Assembly: GCF_033344935.1 (NCBI RefSeq)
Contig: NZ_JAWPMM010000001.1
Coordinates: 1,660,001 to 1,724,000 of the forward strand
Origin: Reichenbachiella sp.
GTDB taxonomy: Bacteria; Bacteroidota; Bacteroidia; Cytophagales; Cyclobacteriaceae
Length of the DNA: 64,000 bases
Direction: 5' to 3'
The notes beneath the pieces are model-generated. The model saw nothing but the letters and a program-made list of their open reading frames with translations, was not told the origin of the DNA and did not search any database. Both the position numbers and the translations under genes were made by a program. Below are positions 36,085-45,189 of the stretch, one piece after another (the stretch's first letter is position 1; every line of letters begins with the position of its first letter).

Positions 36085-37551
36085 ATGATCAGCGACAACG
36101 ACATTGTAAAACTTATCCTGGGCTTCAAAATCAAGCATTTGCGCTTGCAGCACAAGGTTTCTTATCAGGAGCTTTCTAAGCAGACGGGATTGTCTGTTTC
36201 TTATTTGAATGACATCGAAAAAGGAAAAAAATACCCCAAGCCGGATAAAATCAGTGCCTTGGCACAGGCTTTTCAGTTGGATTACGACGAACTAGTGAGC
36301 ACCCGAGCCGACAAAAAACTGCGTCCGGTGATTGAGTTGCTTAACTCAGGGTTCTTTAAATTTTTCCCATTGGATGAGTTTGGTATCAGCCCGGACAAGT
36401 TGATCGATGTATTTAGCAATTCGCCTGACAGGATCAGTGCGTTCATTACCACCATCCTTAAAATGGTACGCAGTTATCAAATCGAGAAGGAGCATTTCTA
36501 TCGGATTGCCCTGCGGTCGTATCAGGATATGCACGACAACTACTTTCCGGAATTGGAAGAAGCGGTTCAGCAATTCAAAAAGGAAATGAAGCTGAAGAAC
36601 AAATTGCCTTATGGCTATGATTTGCTGGCTGACTTGTTGAGGCAACAATATGACATTACAATCGACCGGGTGAGCTTAAGTAAGAATAAGAAGCTTCGAA
36701 AATTCCGATCTTATTATCAAGCGGAAAAGAAGGTCTTATATATCAATGAAGGATTGTCTGAAGGACAGGAGTCCTTTATCCTTTCCAAGGAAATTGGATT
36801 CCAATATCTGAAACTGACCGAGCGATCTTATGAAACGCAGTTGAATAAAGAGGCTTCCTTTGATAAGCTCTTGAGCAATTTTAAGGCTTCGTACTTCGCA
36901 GCTGCTTTGTTGATGGATGCTGATGAGTTGGTGAAAGACATAGAACTCATCGCTAGGTCGACCACTTGGAAGCCGAGCCTAATTGGCAAACTTCTGCAGA
37001 AATATCAGGTGACTCCTGAGACGCTTTTGCAGCGATTTACGAACTTATTGCCTCACCATTTCAATATCCGGGATTTGTTTTTCATTCGACTTCAGAGTAC
37101 TAATGATCTGATCAAATATGATATTACCAAAGAGCTTCATTTGTCTCAGTTACATAATCCGTATCACACGGAGTTAGATGAGCATTTGTGTCATCGCTGG
37201 GTGTCTATCAGTTCGATTAAAAATATTAGGAGCAAAAAGGAGGAGTTTCTGATCGATGCGCAGGTGTCAGAATATTGGCAAACCGATAGTTCGTACTTCT
37301 GTATTTCGGTGGCAGAGCCGGACAATTACAAAGGGGATGGTGCCGGCAGTATCACGTTGGGGCTCTTGATGACAGACGCTTTGAAAGGGACGTTTAATTT
37401 CATCAAAGATCCTGAGCTTAGAAAAAAGACGGTCCACACGACCTGCGAAAGGTGCTCTATTCCTGATTGTGATAACCGGGTAGCACCACCCACTTACACT
37501 CATCAAAAGGAAATGGAGGAGGAGTTGGAAAAAGAATTGAAAACTTTATAA
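36085..37551 (+). CDS. XRE/ScfR-type regulator of acetate or glyoxylate metabolism
   Basis: 488 residues. N-terminal XRE helix-turn-helix (residues ~10-65: IKHLRLQHKVSYQELSKQTGLSVSYLNDIEKGKKYPKPDKISALAQAF), followed by a long IrrE/DUF2083-type domain, and C-terminal cysteines TTCERCSIPDCDNR (C-x2-C-x4-C). This matches short-chain fatty-acyl regulators (RamB, ScfR), which control isocitrate lyase and malate synthase. Its divergent placement next to aceBA fits. Activator or repressor cannot be told. Confidence 0.9.
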   Translation: MISDNDIVKLILGFKIKHLRLQHKVSYQELSKQTGLSVSYLNDIEKGKKYPKPDKISALAQAFQLDYDELVSTRADKKLRPVIELLNSGFFKFFPLDEFGISPDKLIDVFSNSPDRISAFITTILKMVRSYQIEKEHFYRIALRSYQDMHDNYFPELEEAVQQFKKEMKLKNKLPYGYDLLADLLRQQYDITIDRVSLSKNKKLRKFRSYYQAEKKVLYINEGLSEGQESFILSKEIGFQYLKLTERSYETQLNKEASFDKLLSNFKASYFAAALLMDADELVKDIELIARSTTWKPSLIGKLLQKYQVTPETLLQRFTNLLPHHFNIRDLFFIRLQSTNDLIKYDITKELHLSQLHNPYHTELDEHLCHRWVSISSIKNIRSKKEEFLIDAQVSEYWQTDSSYFCISVAEPDNYKGDGAGSITLGLLMTDALKGTFNFIKDPELRKKTVHTTCERCSIPDCDNRVAPPTYTHQKEMEEELEKELKTL

Positions 37552-37560
37552 TATGCGCCT

Positions 37561-38049
37561 ATGAAACTTGATAAAATCAAACAAGAGGTGATAGAAGTGG
37601 GTTTGATTACTCTGTATTTCTTCGTCTGTTTCGCCGTTTTTATGATCATCAAAAAACTGTTGTTGATCCAGTATCAGATTTCTTTTTATGGGTGGGCAAC
37701 TACGATCGTTGGTGCGCTGGCTATGGGTAAGGTAGTGTTTCTCATTGACAAGTTACCCATGCATCGCTGGCTTCAAAAACTCAGGCCGATTCGGGAAATT
37801 ACATTGAAAGCTTTGATCTATACAGGAATCACCATTGGTGTTTCAATTTTAGAAAAAACTGTTCATTTCTACCTGGATGAAGAGCCGATGGGGTGGAGTC
37901 AGCAATTATTTGGCGAAAGAAAAGTGGCGCTTTTTCTGGCTCATGGTATTTACCTCTACTTGTGCTTCGTGATCTTTTACTTTTTCCAATACCTCGATCG
38001 CCACATTGGCCGAGAGGTTTGGTTTGATAAACTGATGAAGAAAGGATAA
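37561..38049 (+). CDS. Small polytopic membrane protein, unknown
   Basis: 162 residues, with about four membrane segments (approximately 13-35, 44-63, 76-95, 118-142) and basic ends. Begins 9 bases after the regulator's stop, so it may be co-transcribed. No family recognised. Confidence 0.7.
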   Translation: MKLDKIKQEVIEVGLITLYFFVCFAVFMIIKKLLLIQYQISFYGWATTIVGALAMGKVVFLIDKLPMHRWLQKLRPIREITLKALIYTGITIGVSILEKTVHFYLDEEPMGWSQQLFGERKVALFLAHGIYLYLCFVIFYFFQYLDRHIGREVWFDKLMKKG

Positions 38050-38127
38050 GAAGGAGTTGTTTATCATTTCTTACTTGTCATAACCATTTCATATATCTAT
38101 ATCAGACCCCATTTCACTCTATTTTAC

Positions 38128-38190
38128 TATAATACTTACAAAAGTGAAAAATAAAATTTGATTTTGTGATTATAATACTTACAATTGTGA
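38128..38190 (+). promoter_or_regulatory. Direct-repeat operator before PadR/FtsX pair
   Basis: A 20-base word TATAATACTTACAAAAGTGA (38128-38147) recurs as TATAATACTTACAATTGTGA (38171-38190), with 18 of 20 bases the same and starts 43 bases apart (about four helical turns). The second copy ends 15 bases before the padR ATG. Likely sites for PadR autoregulation. Confidence 0.65.
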
Positions 38191-38205
38191 ATAAAATAAT
38201 TTGCA

Positions 38206-38541
38206 ATGGGTAATTATAAGTTAGGAAGTCTGGAAGAATTGGTCATATTGATTGTGGCGATGCGGTATGATTCGGCCTATTCTGTAGGGATAGTAGAAGA
38301 ATATGAAAAGCAAACGGGCAAAAGCATCAACATCAGTGCAATCCACACTGTGCTATACCGGCTCGAAGAAAAGGGCTTTTTAAAGTCTAGGCTTGGAGAG
38401 GCATCTGGTCAAAGAGGGGGCAAGCGCAAGCGTTTATTTTATATCACCCCAATTGGCAAGAAAGCTATCGATGAGCAAGAGAGTATCCGCGAACAACTGA
38501 GAAGACAAATCCCTGAAATCGCATTCCAATGGAACAACTAG
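38206..38541 (+). CDS. PadR-family transcriptional regulator
   Basis: 111 residues: NYKLGSLEELVILIVAMRYDSAYSVGIVEEYEKQTGKSINISAIHTVLYRLEEKGFLKSR and wing GGKRKRLFYITPIGKKA. A paralogue of 14687-15010. Overlaps the permease gene by 13 bases. Ligand unknown. Confidence 0.93.
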   Translation: MGNYKLGSLEELVILIVAMRYDSAYSVGIVEEYEKQTGKSINISAIHTVLYRLEEKGFLKSRLGEASGQRGGKRKRLFYITPIGKKAIDEQESIREQLRRQIPEIAFQWNN

Positions 38542-41126
38542 ATCAAGATTTTCAGCCACCTAAATGGGCCTACCGCTTATTGAAATGGTATTGTCGCGAA
38601 GACAGATTCGAAGAGCTATCTGGTGATTTGGAGGAATTGTATCAAATCCGATGTGAGCGGGGAAATCGGTGGAAGGCCAACATGCACTACTGCTGGAATG
38701 TACTTCGCTGCTGCAAAGCATATGCAAGAAAAACAGATTATAAAATGAATACATCAGGCGCACTCATCAAATCCTTTTTCAAATTGACACTCCGGCATAT
38801 GGCCAAAAACAAAGGCTATATTGCGCTCAATGTTTTTGGTCTCGGCTTTGCCCTGGCCTTCTGCATTGTTACCTATATGATCTATGGGTATAATCGGGAA
38901 TTTGATGATGTGTATTCTGGAGAGAACATCTATCGAATCCATGCCATGCGACCAGGGGTGGAAGGTTTGGACCGATGGGAAATGTCTCCGTTGGCATTGG
39001 AGAAAGAGTTGCTCAGTGATCATTCAGGAGTAAAACACGCCGTCAGCTACTTGGCAGCGAACATTAGCATTGGAAAAGGTCGGCACTTCATTCCTTCTGC
39101 TTTGTCGTTTGCGTCACCGGATTTTTTGAAAGTATTTGATTTGCCGCTGAAATATGGCTCAAAAGAAAGTTTTGGTCAGCATGGAATTTTTCTGACAGAG
39201 GCTTACGCCTATAAACTTTTTGGAGACGAAATCCCCATAGGCAAAAACCTATCAGTGTACTACTATGGGCGAAAATTTCCTGACGTCGAAGTCTTAGGTG
39301 TTTTCGAAAGGATTCCCAACAACTCTAGTTTTGCTTTCGAAGGATTACTCAATATCGTAAGCTTGCTGACCTATTTTGAACTGGACCGTTCTGATTGGAA
39401 AGTTGATCATTTTCAGTTCGGTCAATATGTGCAACTCAACCGCATAGACCAAAAAGAAGATGTAGAAGCATTTATGCAGCAATACCTCGAACCATACAAT
39501 GCTGCAAATCCGCACAAAGAAATTGAGCAATTTGAGTTGACACCTCTACACGATCCACGCGCTGAAACCACCATCGCCTACACCAACATGCCTATTGAAG
39601 ATGATGCCTTTTTGATCTTTTTAGTGATGTCGATATTGATTCTGGCTGTGGCCTGCTTCAACCTGGCCAATACCAACGTGGCTTTGATATCCAGTCGGAT
39701 AAAGGAAATCGGTGTTCGCAAAACTATTGGCTCCTCCAGTAGGATGATTTTTGTGCAATTCATCTTCGAAACTTTGATGGTTATGATATTGGCCTTTGTG
39801 TTTTCTCTGACGCTCACGAATATCATAAGCGAAGAAATTTTAAGCATGCGGAATCAAAAGTTTCTTTTGACTGATTTGGATATCACAGGTGTGTTGTTTT
39901 TTGTGATCATTTTTATGTTGCTAGTTACAATGATCACAGGGTTGGTTCCGGCCTTGTATGCGCATAGATTCAAACCAGTCACAATCCTCAATCATCGAAT
40001 GACAGCAAAGGGATTTGGCATTACGCATTATATGCTGGCCATTTTTCAATACAGTTTGTCAATTGCGATATTGTTATCCGGCCTTACTTTTATGCAAAAT
40101 GGCGACTTTCTGAAAGCACAGGATTTTGGTTATGATACAGAGAATTTGCTTGTCATCCGTGTGAAGGATGGCAGCGAATATGTTCAACTTAAAACGGTGC
40201 TCGATGAAAAATTGTACACTAAAGAAACCTTCGGGTCCTATCATTACCTAGTGGGTTATAGCCACGATGCACAGATAAAAGTGGATGACTTAGACACTGA
40301 GGTAAGCAACTACAAAGTAGCCGGAACATTTTTACAAAAAATGGGAGTCACTTTCGCTGAGGGCAGGGATTTTATGGATGGTAGTGAAAAGGATGTCACC
40401 GATCACCTCATCGTCAATCAATATTTCGCGGATCAATATTTTCAGGGAGATGCGTTGCATAAGCAGATAATAGTAGACGGAGAAGAAAAAACCATCATAG
40501 GGGTGATCAACAACTTTAGAGATGATGTGTTGTACAGCGACTATGTACCTACTTTGCTAATTTTTACAGCGGTAGGGGAAATGGATAAGGATCATTTATT
40601 TCTGCGTACTAATGGAGAGCCACTTCAAGACGTACAGATGGCCGTAGAAGAAATTTGGATTGATTTATTTGATCGACCGATGGTGTCTCATTGGCAGCAT
40701 GAATATGCCTATTCAGAAATGATCGAAACATCCGATCAGATGGGTAAAATTTTTATGTGGCTGTCTATTATTGCTTTTGTCTTGAGCATTGTCAGTATCA
40801 TGGCGATGGCTGCTTTGCATGTCAACAGAAAAACCAAAGAAATCTGCATTAGAAAAGTTCTTGGGGCCAATGCCAGACAAATCCTTTCCTTTGTGAATCG
40901 TCCATTTGTGAAGATTCTAGCTGCGTCTTTTGTGCTGGGTATTTCGATGGGTTATTTCCTGCCGGATGCGATCTTGTCAACCATCTATTATCAATACATC
41001 GAAGTCTCATGGCTGCAAAGCGCCTGGATTGGATTGGGCATTGTGTCCCTCGCACTTTTCATTGTTTATATTACGGTGCTACGACCCGTACGGGCAAATC
41101 CAGCGGATGGGTTGAGGACGGAGTAG
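38529..41126 (+). CDS. Two-block FtsX/MacB-like ABC permease with prefix domain
   Basis: 865 residues with the same plan as 12063-14690: prefix domain (PPKWAYRLLKWYCREDRFEELSGDLEELYQIRCERG), first FtsX block with periplasmic MacB-like domain, then a second block. Coupling-helix motifs are EIGVRKTIGSS and EICIRKVLGANA. Permease subunit with no ATPase gene nearby. Starts inside the PadR gene, as in the other pair, so PadR and permease form a translationally coupled module. Confidence 0.9.
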   Translation: MEQLDQDFQPPKWAYRLLKWYCREDRFEELSGDLEELYQIRCERGNRWKANMHYCWNVLRCCKAYARKTDYKMNTSGALIKSFFKLTLRHMAKNKGYIALNVFGLGFALAFCIVTYMIYGYNREFDDVYSGENIYRIHAMRPGVEGLDRWEMSPLALEKELLSDHSGVKHAVSYLAANISIGKGRHFIPSALSFASPDFLKVFDLPLKYGSKESFGQHGIFLTEAYAYKLFGDEIPIGKNLSVYYYGRKFPDVEVLGVFERIPNNSSFAFEGLLNIVSLLTYFELDRSDWKVDHFQFGQYVQLNRIDQKEDVEAFMQQYLEPYNAANPHKEIEQFELTPLHDPRAETTIAYTNMPIEDDAFLIFLVMSILILAVACFNLANTNVALISSRIKEIGVRKTIGSSSRMIFVQFIFETLMVMILAFVFSLTLTNIISEEILSMRNQKFLLTDLDITGVLFFVIIFMLLVTMITGLVPALYAHRFKPVTILNHRMTAKGFGITHYMLAIFQYSLSIAILLSGLTFMQNGDFLKAQDFGYDTENLLVIRVKDGSEYVQLKTVLDEKLYTKETFGSYHYLVGYSHDAQIKVDDLDTEVSNYKVAGTFLQKMGVTFAEGRDFMDGSEKDVTDHLIVNQYFADQYFQGDALHKQIIVDGEEKTIIGVINNFRDDVLYSDYVPTLLIFTAVGEMDKDHLFLRTNGEPLQDVQMAVEEIWIDLFDRPMVSHWQHEYAYSEMIETSDQMGKIFMWLSIIAFVLSIVSIMAMAALHVNRKTKEICIRKVLGANARQILSFVNRPFVKILAASFVLGISMGYFLPDAILSTIYYQYIEVSWLQSAWIGLGIVSLALFIVYITVLRPVRANPADGLRTE

Positions 41127-41168
41127 GGGAATTGCAGAAGGCTCGAAAGTTACTTCCGAACTAGGAGA

Positions 41169-41192
41169 TTTGTAGGTGACAACACCTACAAA
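41169..41192. terminator. Hairpin between convergent genes
   Basis: TTTGTAGGTG (41169-41178) and CACCTACAAA (41183-41192) form a perfect 10-base stem with a 4-base loop, between the FtsX stop and the CPBP gene stop. No long T tract follows, so termination is only a suggestion. Confidence 0.35.
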
Positions 41193-41233
41193 GGCGATTG
41201 CCATTACTAAAGAGATTGTTAGGTTTGATTATT

Positions 41234-42053
41234 TTAAGCGTATGGTGTTCCTAGTACGTGAAATACTAAATCAAACGCAATATGTGATAATATGGCAACC
41301 AATAGTCCTCGTTTCCAAAATATCCATCCAAATGTAGTACCCGTAATTAAATTTCCAATCATGGATACGCCGATCGTGAACGGTGTTAGCTCTACAAAGT
41401 TCTTGGATAATGGCAAATGCATGAGTCCAAAAAATAATGCAGAAATTATTATACCCGTCCATACCATTTTTTTCGATGGAAAGTCTGACGCATTAAAAAA
41501 TTGGATTCCTGTTATGATCAAGGACATTAATCCAAGCCTAAAAATTATCTCTTCGGTTATTCCAGCTGAGAAAGAGACCAGTGCGTAAAAAGATTTAGAT
41601 GGTCGCGAAAGCTTATGTGGAACGGGATAAAATTCTTTCTGGATTTCAAATAACCCTAGTAGGGCAACTGCAATTATAACAGCCAAACAAACACTTGACC
41701 AAATGGCCTCTTTTCTAATTATTTGATACATCGACTTTTTCGAAAAAAAACCTGACAATTAATGGTGCTCCCAAATTCGATCTTGATGAAATCCATAAGC
41801 CAATAAAAACTATAAAGACCCCAGTAATTAGACTGCTTATTCCAATAGTTGTAAAGTCAGAGAAAATCGATTCATTCAATTTTATTCCCGTCTCGCCAGC
41901 CTCAATGTTTAATCTTTTTACCTCCCTGCTGAATGGAATATTAAGAATTGCCCCCAAGATAAATAGGAGTAGGACAGTTAATGAAACTTGCCATCTATAT
42001 TTTTTTGCTTCGTCCTTGTCTCGAATTACCGATGATTTTAATAGGTTTTTCAA
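41234..42053 (-). pseudogene. CPBP-family membrane protease, interrupted by a frameshift at A8
   Basis: Two frames together make one CPBP/Abi protease. The 5' part (from TTG 42053 to 41715, 112 residues, two membrane helices, ending at NLGAPLIVRFF) and the 3' part (41758-41234) meet at eight A's (41743-41750). Dropping one base joins them as ...APLIVRFFSKKSMYQIIRK.... The 3' part carries the catalytic motifs: EEIIFR (EExxxR), FFGLMH (FxxxH) and HIAFD. The ORF start at 41758 is a TTG that only exists because of the break. It may be a true pseudogene, a sequencing indel, phase variation or transcriptional slippage. CPBP proteins are intramembrane endopeptidases, some immunity-related. Confidence 0.75.
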
Positions 42054-42090
42054 TTAACTATAAATGTTAAAAGTGAAATGAGTGTATAAG

Positions 42091-43425
42091 CTATTTGTCT
42101 AATGTTCTAAACCTCTCCTGCGGATTATCCGCCCAAAAACCAGCAATGGTGAGTAGTAGGAAAATACCAAAACACAACCATCCTGCCGCACTGTAAGAGT
42201 TCGTACGCGCTAGTGATTCACTAAATACAATTGGCCCAATAGAACTTCCTAATACTACAAAGGTCATCGCCCTACCTGAAATGGCGCCAAGATATCTTGT
42301 TCCATAAAATCGTGGCCAAACCACAGAAAGGAATACCCCATAGAGTCCAAGCAAAATACCATTACCAGTAATCATCACGTGCATCATCCATGGCCATTGA
42401 TCGAGGTAGATTAGTCCTATGGTAGCGATGAGCGATCCAATACCAGATACATAAAGCAAATACTTCAATTTGATGTAGTCACTCAGACTACTTACGGATA
42501 GGGTTACAATAACGGCGATGACCGACGAAGGAACAAATATTGATACGGCTGTGGCTCTGGAGTAATTGGCTGTTTCAAATAAGGATACGACGTTGAAAGT
42601 AAAACCTGTCCAATAGAAAGCTTGGGTAGCCAGCATCATGGCAAATACCCAGAAAGGAAAACTCCTCATGGTTTCCTTTAGGTTGAATTGTTTGACTACT
42701 GGAAAACGATTGGCTCTAGACTTCTTTTCTTTGTAATCTCCATCAGGCTTCAATCCACTCTTTTCTGGGTCATCTCTAAACAGAAATAAAACAATCAAAG
42801 GAAAACCTAGTCCGGCGATAATGGCTATAATCAACCAAGCATCCTTCCATCCATAGTCTAAAATGAGCATTTCGAAAAAGACCGGAGCAGCTGAAAAAGT
42901 CAATGAAGTCACCACATTGGAAAACCCCATGGCAAAGCCTCTTCGCTTTTCAAACCACTTCATCATCATGTTTCTGGAGACAAGCGTCAAAGCCCCCTGA
43001 CCGGTAAATCGCAGAGATGCAAAACCAATATACATAATCAGGAAGTTGCCCACCTGGCCTTCAAGAAAACTAGGCAAGTAGTCTTGTATCACATCCGATT
43101 TACTCATGAAAACCAAAGTGACTGCCATACCCAATGCCGCCAAAATGGCAATGGGGCGTACGCCATGTCGATCATACTTCATACCCACCCAGGTAAGCAT
43201 AGAAGCGCTGGTGACCGTGCCACACATATAAGCAAATCCCAATTCACTTCTACTCATACCTAGCGCTTCAATGAGGCTATCCGTAAAAGTGGATACACCC
43301 ATGGTCTGACCGGGAATACTCATGCATATACCCAAAGTCCCTAAGACAATGATGGCCCACCCGTAATAAAAAGGTGTTTTTGCAGGATGAAAGGGCCAGT
43401 TGGCGAAGGGTGTGTTTTTAAACAT
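42091..43425 (-). CDS. MFS transporter, oxalate/formate or monocarboxylate type
   Basis: 444 residues from the ATG at 43425. The frame extends to 43467 but runs into a repeat element. Twelve membrane segments; FYYGWAIIVLGTLGICMSIPGQTMGVSTFTD is the OFA/MCT-like first helix. A loop of ~50 residues (FRDDPEKSGLKPDGDYKEKKSRANRF) separates the halves, and LGAISGRAMTFVVLGSSIGP occurs in the second half. Substrate unknown, probably a small carboxylate. Confidence 0.88.
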   Translation of the reverse strand: MFKNTPFANWPFHPAKTPFYYGWAIIVLGTLGICMSIPGQTMGVSTFTDSLIEALGMSRSELGFAYMCGTVTSASMLTWVGMKYDRHGVRPIAILAALGMAVTLVFMSKSDVIQDYLPSFLEGQVGNFLIMYIGFASLRFTGQGALTLVSRNMMMKWFEKRRGFAMGFSNVVTSLTFSAAPVFFEMLILDYGWKDAWLIIAIIAGLGFPLIVLFLFRDDPEKSGLKPDGDYKEKKSRANRFPVVKQFNLKETMRSFPFWVFAMMLATQAFYWTGFTFNVVSLFETANYSRATAVSIFVPSSVIAVIVTLSVSSLSDYIKLKYLLYVSGIGSLIATIGLIYLDQWPWMMHVMITGNGILLGLYGVFLSVVWPRFYGTRYLGAISGRAMTFVVLGSSIGPIVFSESLARTNSYSAAGWLCFGIFLLLTIAGFWADNPQERFRTLDK

Positions 43426-43455
43426 AAGGGTGTATATACGGAAGGGTATAAAAAA

Positions 43456-43595
43456 AGACTCCTTCAAAAATCTTTAATACGTCATCACGAGTGAAACGAA
43501 GTGATCTTAATCTTAGGTACGGTACTAAAAATAAGATTGCTTCAGACTTCGCGTCCCGCACCGTTCGCAATGACGGACAATTTTTGAAGGAGTCT
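43456..43595. repeat. REP-like composite hairpin (family 1, with outer arms)
   Basis: Perfect outer arms AGACTCCTTCAAAAA (43456-43470) and TTTTTGAAGGAGTCT (43581-43595) enclose a GTCATCACGAG / CTTCGC...CAATGACGG pair of inner arms. The inner part resembles 53175-53256, sharing GTCATCACGAG, GAA(T/A)CGAAG and TTCGC, and is typical of Bacteroidota GTCAT-type extragenic palindromes. Between the MFS and lpd genes. Confidence 0.6.
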
Positions 43596-43613
43596 AAGTT
43601 TTAATTCTGTTTT

Positions 43614-45008
43614 TTACAAGTGCACCGCTTCACCGTAAGCATCTTCCACTGCATCTTTAATGGCTTCAGACATAGTAGGGTGAGGGTGAACTGCTTTCAT
43701 GATTTCATGTCCAGTAGTTTCTAGTTTTCTGGCTACTACGGCTTCGGCAATCATCTCAGTTACGTTTGCACCGATCAGGTGACAACCCAACCATTCGCCG
43801 TACTTGGCATCGAAGATCACTTTCACGAATCCTTCGGCATTACCACCAGCTTGCGCTTTACCTGAAGCCGAGAATGGGAATTTACCCACTTTGATTTCAT
43901 AACCTGCTTCTTTAGCGGCTTTCTCAGTCATGCCTACAGAAGCAATTTCTGGCGAACAGTAAGTACAGCCTGGGATGTTACCATAGTCTAGTGGCTCTGG
44001 AGATTCTCCACATATTTTCTCTGCACAAATAATAGCCTCAGCAGATGCTACGTGAGCCAAAGCTGGGCCGTGTACGATATCACCGATGGCGTAGATGCCT
44101 GGGATGTTGGTCTTGTAGTAATCATCTACCAAGATTTTGCCTTTGTCGGTCATCACACCTACATCTTCAAGGCCAATGCCTTCGATGTTGGAAGAAACAC
44201 CAACTGCTGAAAGCACGATATCTGCATCGATCACTTCTTCGCCTTTTTTGGTTTTTACAGTCACCTTGCAAGTTTTGCCTTTGGTGTCTACAGAAGTTAC
44301 CTCAGACCCAGTCATGATTTTCAGGCCTGATTTTTTGAATGATCTGGCCAACTGCTTAGAAATATCTTCGTCTTCTACTGGCACTACATTTGGCAAGTAC
44401 TCTACGATGGTCACTTCGGTACCAATCGAGTGGTAGAAGTAAGCAAACTCAACGCCGATAGCACCAGAACCTACAATGACCATTTTCTTTGGTTGCTTGG
44501 GCAAGTTCATGGCTTCTCTGTATCCAATGATCTTTTTGCCATCGATGGGCAAGTTTGGCAATTCTCTTGAACGTCCACCAGTCGCCACGATGATGTTGTC
44601 GGCTGTATAGTTTTCTGACTTACCTTTGTCGTCAGTCACGACTACGGTTTTGTTGGCAGCCAACTTACCGAAACCTAACAGTTGATCGATCTTATTTTTC
44701 TTGAAAAGGAATCGGATGCCCTTGCTCATGCCATCGGCTACGCCTCGGCTTCTTTTTACCATGCCAGAGAAATCCGCTTTGGCATCTTTCACGCTGATTC
44801 CATAGTCCTCTGCATGAGATAGGTATTCAAATACCTGTGCACTTTTAAGTAGGGCTTTGGTAGGAATGCATCCCCAGTTGAGACAGATGCCACCGATTTC
44901 AGCCTTTTCTACTACTGCTACTTTTTTTCCTAATTGAGATGCTCTGATCGCTGCAACGTAACCACCTGGTCCGCTACCGATCACTATAAGATCATATTTG
45001 TTTGCCAT
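43614..45008 (-). CDS. lpdA: Dihydrolipoyl dehydrogenase
   Basis: 464 residues. FAD-binding GSGPGGYVAAIRA at the start, redox-active pair GGICLNWGCIPTKALL (C42, C47), NAD site GSGAIGVEFAYFY near 185, and the catalytic HPHPTMSE near 440. Standard length. E3 of the pyruvate, 2-oxoglutarate or branched-chain complexes or glycine cleavage; its neighbours here are no help. Its presence beside a ferredoxin-dependent KOR in the same window is notable but common in this phylum. Confidence 0.96.
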   Translation of the reverse strand: MANKYDLIVIGSGPGGYVAAIRASQLGKKVAVVEKAEIGGICLNWGCIPTKALLKSAQVFEYLSHAEDYGISVKDAKADFSGMVKRSRGVADGMSKGIRFLFKKNKIDQLLGFGKLAANKTVVVTDDKGKSENYTADNIIVATGGRSRELPNLPIDGKKIIGYREAMNLPKQPKKMVIVGSGAIGVEFAYFYHSIGTEVTIVEYLPNVVPVEDEDISKQLARSFKKSGLKIMTGSEVTSVDTKGKTCKVTVKTKKGEEVIDADIVLSAVGVSSNIEGIGLEDVGVMTDKGKILVDDYYKTNIPGIYAIGDIVHGPALAHVASAEAIICAEKICGESPEPLDYGNIPGCTYCSPEIASVGMTEKAAKEAGYEIKVGKFPFSASGKAQAGGNAEGFVKVIFDAKYGEWLGCHLIGANVTEMIAEAVVARKLETTGHEIMKAVHPHPTMSEAIKDAVEDAYGEAVHL

Positions 45009-45106
45009 AATTTTTTCTTTGTGGATAATAAGTTGGCTTGCCCGTCAGCCTCAAAAAACTAGCGCAAATTTAATCTTTTGGTTTAGAGAAAAAAACTTAT
45101 TTGCAA

Positions 45107-45189
45107 AGTCGGAAGCTAGGAGTCGGAAGTCAGAAGTAGCAACGTAGTTTTTGTAAAGGAATTCTGACTTCGGACTTCCAGCTTCTAGC
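45107..45189. repeat. Imperfect extragenic palindrome (family 2)
   Basis: Purine-rich arm GTCGGAAGCTAGGAGTCGGA followed by a copy of GTCAGAAGT, mirrored by CTGACTTCGGACTTCCAGCT and TCTAGC. About 83 bases in all, between the lpd and helicase genes. Repeats of the GGAAGTC type are widespread as intergenic hairpins in this phylum. Confidence 0.55.

Noticed and set aside
41219-41225. GTTAGGT core-like box near the CPBP gene end
   Set aside because: No inverted arm partner or second core box was found; only a direct repeat of AATCTC is near.
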